Source: Bacteroidota bacterium
GTDB taxonomy: Bacteria > Bacteroidota > Ignavibacteria > SZUA-365 > JAADGX01
Direction: 5' to 3'
NCBI GenBank assembly: GCA_027021285.1
Contig: JALUUP010000232.1
Span: forward strand, 1-11,549
Length of the DNA stretch: 11,549 nt
The notes beneath the pieces are model-generated. The model made no database searches, was not told the origin of the DNA, and saw only the letters and a program-made list of their open reading frames with translations. Below, in pieces: positions 8,501 to 11,549 of this stretch. The position numbers and the translations under genes are program-made. Each line of letters starts with the position of its first letter. Position 1 is the stretch's first letter.

Positions 8501-9022
8501 ACCAAATTTACGAGCGAGGGGACGGAAGGGGAAAAAGGCTCCGGATTGGGTCTGGCGTTGTGTAATGAAATCACGGAAATACACGGCGGAACAATTCGAG
8601 CCGAAAGCAAGCAGGGCGAGGGATCGGTTTTCACGTTTACATTGCCTGGTGCCGTCCTGAAGTCGATTCTCCTGGTGGAAGATGTGCACTCCGAACAGCT
8701 TCTCTATCGTCGCCTTCTCTCCCAGCTTTTACCATATGCCGACGTCGATGTAGCCCGGAACGGATCCGAAGCTATCAACATTGTAAAGAAACACACGCCC
8801 GACCTGATTATCACGGATTACGACATGCCGCTCATGAATGGTGAAGAGCTTATCCGCAGGTTAAAGAGCAACGAAGAAACGAAACATATACCGGTGGTAG
8901 TCGTCACAGGTATCGACTCGATGGCGAATTCGAATCGCCTCGCCGAAGCAGGTGCAGACATGGTTGTCAAAAAACCGGTGACCCAAGCTACTTTCCACGA
9001 GATATTCGATTCATTAGAGTGA
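5543..9022 (+). CDS. Hybrid sensor histidine kinase: six PAS, HisKA, HATPase, receiver
   Basis: A 1159-residue soluble kinase with no membrane segment, so it probably senses cytoplasmic cues such as redox state, gas or small ligands. Six PAS-type modules are estimated at residues 10-130, 137-260, 263-388, 395-525, 535-652 and 657-785, most closed by a DITE-like PAC ending. A coiled-coil linker (785-812) leads to HisKA (about 813-880) with phospho-acceptor His822 in SHDLRSPF. The ATPase domain (about 925-1040) has N box Asn940, DTGVG with Asp969, and GSGLGL from residue 999. The C-terminal receiver (1044-1159) has acidic Glu1046/Asp1047, phospho-acceptor Asp1092 and Lys1144. All catalytic residues look intact. 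There is no HPt domain, and no response regulator gene is visible, so the output is unknown. ATG 5543 has only a weak GAGAG seven bases upstream. Which PAS modules bind cofactors cannot be read from the sequence. Confidence 0.93.
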   Translation: MPSGKQQTIEEQHFDADFFRTLAESVDDIVYVVNRRGRFVYFNPKGNELTGYSPEDIRNMRYLNLIADFYRDEAQEFYRQQVMSGTSHTYFELPIQCKNGKVIWVGQNIHMVDHGDSETYWFCVARDITESRSIKRRLHESEERFRTTFEQAPVGMIILDPEGRVLQSNEAFQTLFRYSKDDLRKLAYSDIIYPEDVGKSQTMLQELFQGMKNTLQMENRYVAKDGTLFWGLTSISPVFIRQDELSNWVVMIQDISEQKKRETVIRKMTRAVENAADMVVLTDENGHIEYTNHAFEHVTGYTRAEVMGKPFMFLHSHEEDPDIVSKMWDTVRHGEVWQGLVTNRKKNGDFFYEEQTVSPILNSQGAITSLVAVKRDVTRRIQLERESTISRILLERIIHELPSGVFIFDTTGLELRTWNKEAEKILGVNPGERMKDMTPVTRFAEAFGLHDLKGNLYSEEDLPLYIAVKNGTPAVKDNLVVHRPDGEKVFITAQAIPLHVDAEGQAINMVLVIFHDETEKRRVRLALEESAKRQEAILASVAQGVNHVVNRIFQFVNPALCEMFGYAPEELIGRTTECLYRSKEEYEAIGKEVVEQIETTGKFFKTIVARRKDGSTFECEISGRAIDISDFSKGFVGVWQDVTERNQYQRTLQRLNTLMTGVLEASFLFAIVTTDLDGNITLFSRGASRMLQWKEDEILQVHTPGVFFAPGQFRLERDEKTEMSGEDAFQYCLKELQQHGLHELRGWFVRKDGDTFPVHLVLNNLLDDQGNTVGYLLIARDIREELETQEKIKTYVAELQKSEESLRKLNAQKDKFLSIVSHDLRSPFNSILGFCDLLLDESVSFNEEEQRQYLQIIANAARQQLEMVNHLLDWSRLETGRLQYNPKKHNFAMLVRSSFDNLSGNAQRKDIKLIYSGPEIINVRVDEVLVKQLLTNLIGNALKFTEKGGEVEVSARPLDNKMVEVTVRDTGVGIAAEDLDKLFRIDTKFTSEGTEGEKGSGLGLALCNEITEIHGGTIRAESKQGEGSVFTFTLPGAVLKSILLVEDVHSEQLLYRRLLSQLLPYADVDVARNGSEAINIVKKHTPDLIITDYDMPLMNGEELIRRLKSNEETKHIPVVVVTGIDSMANSNRLAEAGADMVVKKPVTQATFHEIFDSLE

Positions 9023-9034
9023 ATTGCACCCTGT

Positions 9035-9063
9035 TCTCGGGCGACGAGTGAGCAAGCCCGGGA
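9035..9063 (+). terminator. Hairpin after the kinase gene
   Basis: TCTCGGGC (9035-9042) and GCCCGGGA (9056-9063) can pair over eight bases with one G-U, around a 13-base loop, 12 bp after the kinase stop. No T-run follows, so it is not a canonical intrinsic terminator, but it may slow or end transcription between the convergent genes. Confidence 0.3.
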
Positions 9064-9136
9064 CGTACATTACCCCTGGCAGCGATCGCCGGTGCACGAT
9101 CTGCTTTCTAAAAGGATCGCTCAGGGAGGGGTTGCC

Positions 9137-9223
9137 TTACTTGGGAAGCTGAGTTTTTGGCCGTGCGAAAATCCACGCAGCGATTACCGCCATCACAACA
9201 ACGCTGAGAAGAAGCCAATACAT
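9137..9223 (-). CDS. 28-residue single-pass membrane protein
   Basis: On the minus strand ATG 9223-9221 opens a 28-codon frame ending in TAA 9139-9137. Residues 3-20 form one hydrophobic helix (from WLLLSVVVMAV to WIFA), followed by a short polar, basic tail RPKTQLPK. The positive-inside rule suggests the C-terminus is cytoplasmic. AGAAGGA (9240-9234) lies ten bases upstream, a good ribosome site, and a Bacteroidota-type promoter lies at 9276-9306. Together these make it more than chance. I do not recognise the family. In size and layout it resembles small subunits or assembly factors of membrane complexes, such as CcoQ- or FixS-like proteins, but it lacks their motifs. It faces away from the respiratory genes at 9908 and converges with the kinase. 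Confidence 0.6.
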   Translation of the reverse strand: MYWLLLSVVVMAVIAAWIFARPKTQLPK

Positions 9224-9255
9224 AACAATGTTATCCTTCTTGTTTTGACGCGACG

Positions 9256-9270
9256 TGCTTGATTCAAGCA
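9256..9270. promoter_or_regulatory. 15-bp palindrome at the expected start site of the small membrane gene
   Basis: TGCTTGA-T-TCAAGCA is a perfect inverted repeat with 7-bp arms. It begins about five bases after the candidate -7 element at 9276-9283, so it covers the predicted transcription start on the minus strand, where a repressor would block initiation. The half-site TTGA recalls Crp/Fnr-type sites, but the spacing does not match the standard TTGAT-N4-ATCAA. Confidence 0.45.
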
Positions 9271-9275
9271 GATAT

Positions 9276-9306
9276 CAAATACAAGTTTTTTGGTCTATGG
9301 GTCAAA
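9276..9306 (-). promoter_or_regulatory. Candidate Bacteroidota-type promoter for the small membrane gene
   Basis: On the minus strand, TTTG (9306-9303), a 19-base spacer, then TGTATTTG (9283-9276). This fits TTTG-N19-TAnnTTTG with a single A-to-G change. Transcription would start near 9269-9272 and give a leader of about 46-50 bases that carries the AGAAGGA ribosome site. Confidence 0.5.
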
Positions 9307-9412
9307 GAGTGCTTCCTGCCGGAGCGCACAACAGCGCAGAACCGCTACTCTTGTTGTTGCATGAAATGAAACGTAATCCTTCTCGCGCACATTATCGTAA
9401 TTTTTTTTGTGA

Positions 9413-9443
9413 TTGTCAATAGCTCGCCTGTTTTTTTTATAAT
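9413..9443 (+). promoter_or_regulatory. Candidate sigma70-like promoter with perfect -10
   Basis: TTGTCA (9413-9418), a 19-base spacer and TATAAT (9438-9443). The spacer is two bases long of ideal. T8 tracts at 9401-9408 and 9431-9438 flank it. A second reading, TTTG 9406-9409, N19, TGTTTTTT 9429-9436, partly fits the Bacteroidota form. Either would give the cytochrome gene a leader of about 450 bases. Confidence 0.35.
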
Positions 9444-9469
9444 CGTGTTTATCTGGCAGTAATCGTGTT
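9440..9469 (+). repeat. 10-bp direct repeat with 20-bp period overlapping the -10
   Basis: TAATCGTGTT occurs at 9440-9449 and again at 9460-9469, exactly 20 bp apart. The first copy overlaps the TATAAT at 9438-9443. A further half-site in inverted orientation, AACACG, lies at 9477-9482. Same-face spacing near two helical turns suggests tandem binding of one regulator. Confidence 0.4.
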
Positions 9470-9482
9470 GCGGGAAAACACG
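9464..9482 (+). other. Small hairpin CGTGTT / AACACG
   Basis: CGTGTT (9464-9469) can pair with AACACG (9477-9482) over six bases around a seven-base loop. It uses the second copy of the direct repeat. In RNA it would lie about 15-30 bases after the candidate start site. Confidence 0.35.
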
Positions 9483-9542
9483 CGGATAAGAATCATCGGG
9501 GTTCACCGGTTCCACGGAGGGTGATTTTCTGTTTTTGGAAAG

Positions 9543-9554
9543 GTTGTTAACAAC
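9543..9554. promoter_or_regulatory. 12-bp perfect palindrome GTTGTTAACAAC
   Basis: A perfect self-complementary 12-mer in the AT-rich region, containing the HpaI-type core GTTAAC. It could be a regulator site. A palindrome of this length can occur by chance, so the call is weak. Confidence 0.2.
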
Positions 9555-9725
9555 GGTCAAGCTATTCGATGGTGAAAGAAGCCGGTGTAAGGGGGACACG
9601 GAGTTTACTTGGAGCCTGTTTGTGTCACACTGTCATCAAAAGGAATCGAAATCGTTAATAACCGATACTGGTATGTATTAAGCAAATCCGACATACGCAT
9701 TCTCGCAGATGGGAATAACGGCCTT

Positions 9726-9751
9726 AATAATTCTCATAATAGAGAATTATT
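9726..9751 (+). other. 10-bp perfect inverted repeat with six-base loop
   Basis: AATAATTCTC (9726-9735) and GAGAATTATT (9742-9751) are exact reverse complements around ATAATA. A short TTT follows. It lies 156 bp before the cytochrome start. The stem is AT-rich, so it is a poor intrinsic terminator; an operator or an RNA leader hairpin is as likely. Confidence 0.45.
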
Positions 9752-9821
9752 TTCCCTCTGTGCATACGAAGGGCGATTCATAATGTCTCAACACGCTAGC
9801 AGGAGACAGAAGTGGCCTTCT

Positions 9822-9849
9822 TTCACAGTGTTTAAATATGTGGTATTAT
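9822..9849 (+). promoter_or_regulatory. Candidate proximal promoter of the cytochrome operon
   Basis: TTCACA (9822-9827), a 16-base spacer and TATTAT (9844-9849), each one base off the sigma70 consensus. Overlapping TATTATTG (9847-9854) is one base off the Bacteroidota -7 element, though no TTTG stands at the right distance. Transcription would start near 9856, about 52 bases before ATG 9908. Confidence 0.35.
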
Positions 9850-9907
9850 TATTGCCTTCCAACAATAAGGTACTGCTGCCCGTTGTTAATCATGATAGGG
9901 TAAGTAT

Positions 9908-10408
9908 ATGAAGAGAAATTCAGCTATTATCATCTTTTTTACTGTATTCGTTCTGGTTCTCGGCATCGTTCTGGCAGGAATCCTGAGTAACGGGCAGCCG
10001 ATACGGTACAATCATGAGAAGCACATCCAGCAAGCGGATTTAGAATGTCTTGATTGCCATAAGAACGTTGAAACCAGCGCACGGGCATCAATTCCCAACA
10101 TTGAAACATGCAGTGAATGCCATGACGATCCGGAAGACGAAAACGAAGAAATACGGAAAGTGGCAAGCTACGTGGAAGAGGGCAAACGCATCCCGTGGAA
10201 ACAGGTGAACGTTGTACCTGATTACGCGTTTTTCTCTCATCGAAGACATGTCGTCCTGGCTGAAATTACGTGTGAAACATGTCACGGTAATGTTTCTTCG
10301 ATGGCCACGCCGTTTTCCGAACCGTACCAGGAAATCAACATGGACTGGTGCATGGATTGTCACGAGGAACGCAAAGCTTCCTCGGACTGCTACGCATGCC
10401 ATCGTTGA
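9908..10408 (+). CDS. Membrane-anchored pentaheme cytochrome c (ActA/QrcA-like)
   Basis: A 166-residue exported cytochrome. Residues 6-26 are a hydrophobic signal or anchor helix after KR. Five CxxCH haem sites follow, with haem-ligand His51, His72, His126, His152 and His165; the last lies two residues from the C-terminus. Only four other histidines exist (H36, H39, H111, H114), in the NHEKH and SHRRH pairs typical of cytochrome c7-like domains. The IPWKQV...SHRRH block and the DWCMDCH block resemble the pentaheme ActA subunit of alternative complex III and QrcA of menaquinone reductase. Its role would be to pass electrons between a quinol-oxidising complex and periplasmic carriers. ATG 9908 is preceded by AGGG at seven bases. 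The Mo-family gene follows after 43 bp, so the two probably form one operon. Confidence 0.88.
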   Translation: MKRNSAIIIFFTVFVLVLGIVLAGILSNGQPIRYNHEKHIQQADLECLDCHKNVETSARASIPNIETCSECHDDPEDENEEIRKVASYVEEGKRIPWKQVNVVPDYAFFSHRRHVVLAEITCETCHGNVSSMATPFSEPYQEINMDWCMDCHEERKASSDCYACHR

Positions 10409-10451
10409 TGGCGCCTTTCATCGTTATTCATGATAACCCAGGAAAATATTC

Positions 10452-11549
10452 ATGGAACTGACTCGACGTGATTTCCTGAAATTGCTTGGGGTTACCTCCG
10501 CTGCTACAGCGGCAGGCGCCCTGGGTGCAAGTACGATTTACTCGGTGCCTGATCACATTTTCGAACGAGTGGTTACCGGTCCCAAGATTGAAACATGGAA
10601 GACTAGCGTTTGCACGATGTGCCCGGGGGGGTGTGGGGTCAACGTCCGACTTGTCGATTCCGTCCCTGTACGGGTCGTGGGAAATCCGCTGTATCCGATA
10701 AACAAGGGGGCAGTCTGCCCGATGGCGGAAGCTGCCGTCGAAGAATTGTTTCATCCAGACCGCATTCAAACACCGCTGAAGCGGGTCGGAAACCGAGGTG
10801 ATCACAAGTGGGAAGCGATTTCGTGGGAGGAAGCTCTCCAGGTTCTATCTTCCCGGGTTTCGACACTGATCAAGAATAAGGCGAGTGAGCGATTCGTCCT
10901 GGTGACACGAGATGACAATACGGCCGAGCTTGATTTTATCAGGAAATTCATGGAAGTGACAGGAAGCCCGAACCTCATCATAGAAAATCAAATGAAATTT
11001 GGGGTTCTCCCCGTCTTCCTGTCCCAGGGGATGTGGGAAGCGCCCGCTTTTGACCTCGCCAATGCGGATTATATCCTCAATTTCGGCGCGAATGTCCTTG
11101 ATGATGCTCCGTCTCCCATTCATTACAACCAGCTTTACGCGCACCATCGCGATCGCGGCCCCGGTCATCAACTGCGGATCGTTCATGTCGATTCGTTCAT
11201 GTCGAGAACGGCCGTGAAATCATCGGAATGGGTGCCGATCAATCCCGGGACTATGGCGGCGTTTGCGCTTGGATTGGCCCACGTCATTATTCGAGATGGG
11301 ACATACGACAAGCAGTTCATCAATAAGCACGCGTTCGGTTTTTCCCGATGGAAGGATGAGAAAGGATCATGGCACGAAGGGTTCAAGAGTGTGGCGCTGG
11401 GAAAATATTACCCCGAGAAAGTCGAGGAAATGACGGGCGTACCGGCGCAGAAAGTCGTCCAGATCGCACGGGATTTCGCTGCGTCGAAATCGGCAGTTGC
11501 CATGTTCGGCGGGCAGGCGTCGAAAAGCACCAATGGTTTTTATACACAG
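10452..11549 (+). CDS. Tat-exported molybdopterin-oxidoreductase-family subunit (partial, runs off window)
   Basis: The frame is open from ATG 10452 to the window edge, giving 366 residues of a longer protein. AGGA (10440-10443) stands eight bases upstream. The N-terminus has a twin-arginine signal TRRDFLK (R5, R6), a small-residue hydrophobic stretch to about residue 32, so the product should fold in the cytoplasm and be exported. A [4Fe-4S] site C54-x2-C57-x3-C61-x27-C89 opens the mature part, followed by the HPDRI..PLKRVG block typical of the Mo/W-bisPGD family. Beyond this the fold matches the family through to the edge. The C-x-K-G after the fourth cysteine is CPMA here, and the usual Mo-ligand position falls on Lys182 in a gapless comparison. 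With the preceding pentaheme cytochrome this suggests ActB or QrcB rather than a classical reductase. A reductase of the Psr/Phs/Ttr type remains possible. Confidence 0.85.
   Translation, partial: MELTRRDFLKLLGVTSAATAAGALGASTIYSVPDHIFERVVTGPKIETWKTSVCTMCPGGCGVNVRLVDSVPVRVVGNPLYPINKGAVCPMAEAAVEELFHPDRIQTPLKRVGNRGDHKWEAISWEEALQVLSSRVSTLIKNKASERFVLVTRDDNTAELDFIRKFMEVTGSPNLIIENQMKFGVLPVFLSQGMWEAPAFDLANADYILNFGANVLDDAPSPIHYNQLYAHHRDRGPGHQLRIVHVDSFMSRTAVKSSEWVPINPGTMAAFALGLAHVIIRDGTYDKQFINKHAFGFSRWKDEKGSWHEGFKSVALGKYYPEKVEEMTGVPAQKVVQIARDFAASKSAVAMFGGQASKSTNGFYTQ

Larger units (their letters stand above)
9307..9907. other. Long AT-rich non-coding stretch before the respiratory genes
   Basis: About 600 bp without a convincing gene. 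The DNA is clearly richer in A and T than the coding DNA around it. It carries two T8 tracts, promoter-like elements, direct and inverted repeats (listed separately) and a 12-bp palindrome. Small open frames at 9296-9421, 9569-9658, 9609-9911 and 9783-9911 give proteins with no recognisable features. The best reading is an extended control region and leader for the cytochrome operon, or the remains of a lost gene. Confidence 0.5.

Noticed and set aside
9081..9121. AGCGATC / GATCGCT inverted repeat after the kinase gene
   Set aside because: Seven-base arms around a 27-base loop, with no T-run; likely chance, partly due to the self-complementary GCGATCGC at 9082-9089.
9296..9421. 41-codon + strand frame beginning MGQRVLPAGAHNSA
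   Set aside because: No ribosome site, it overlaps the promoter of the minus-strand small membrane gene and runs into T-tracts; random-looking product.
9612..9640. TGTGTCACA resembling a Crp half-site pair
   Set aside because: The spacing is too short for TGTGA-N6-TCACA and no second supporting element is present.
9609..9911. 100-codon TTG-started frame (also 42 codons from ATG 9783) ending in ATGA overlap with the cytochrome gene
   Set aside because: GGAG before the TTG and GAAGGG before the ATG are suggestive, but the product has no recognisable feature, the local DNA is AT-rich like non-coding spacer, and the frame runs through the inverted repeat at 9726-9751 and the proximal promoter candidate. 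Conservation in relatives would revive it.

Overview
The window most likely comes from a bacterium of the Bacteroidota or the wider FCB group, with moderately GC-rich coding DNA. Three observations point there. The first partial gene ends in a type IX secretion (T9SS) C-terminal sorting domain. Two candidate promoters read as TTTG-N19-TAnnTTTG, the form typical of Bacteroidota. Several genes start without a clear Shine-Dalgarno sequence. No rRNA, tRNA, CRISPR array, transposase or phage gene was seen.

Layout. 1-204: 3' end of a secreted protein gene with a T9SS sorting tail. 278-1627 (+): membrane-anchored or lipoprotein M23 peptidase of the MepM type. 1778-3574 and 3659-5170 (both -): two adjacent proteins made almost entirely of TPR repeats, with 17 and 13 repeats in unbroken 34-residue register. 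5171-5542: divergent control region holding a Bacteroidota-type promoter for the TPR genes, an 18-bp perfect palindrome just before their start codon, and two tiny overlapping reading frames on the + strand. 5543-9022 (+): soluble hybrid sensor histidine kinase with six predicted PAS domains, HisKA, HATPase and a C-terminal receiver. 9137-9223 (-): a 28-residue single-pass membrane protein, with its own ribosome site, promoter and a palindrome at the expected transcription start. 9307-9907: a long AT-rich stretch with no convincing gene but several promoter-like and repeat structures. 9908-10408 and 10452-window end (+): a membrane-anchored pentaheme cytochrome c and a Tat-exported molybdopterin-oxidoreductase-family protein, the likely start of a respiratory membrane complex operon.

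How the parts may work together. The cytochrome and the Mo-family subunit fit the first two subunits of an alternative complex III (Act) or menaquinone reductase (Qrc) type quinol:cytochrome complex. In the Mo-family subunit the [4Fe-4S] cysteines are intact, but two positions normally tied to Mo/pterin chemistry look substituted, so it may be an electron-transfer relic rather than a catalytic molybdoenzyme. The TPR pair and the PAS kinase are transcribed divergently from one control region. They could form a sensing/scaffold unit, but only their position supports this. The least ordinary items are the small membrane protein with its control region, the palindrome before the TPR operon, the coupled mini-ORFs before the kinase, and the structured AT-rich leader of the respiratory operon.
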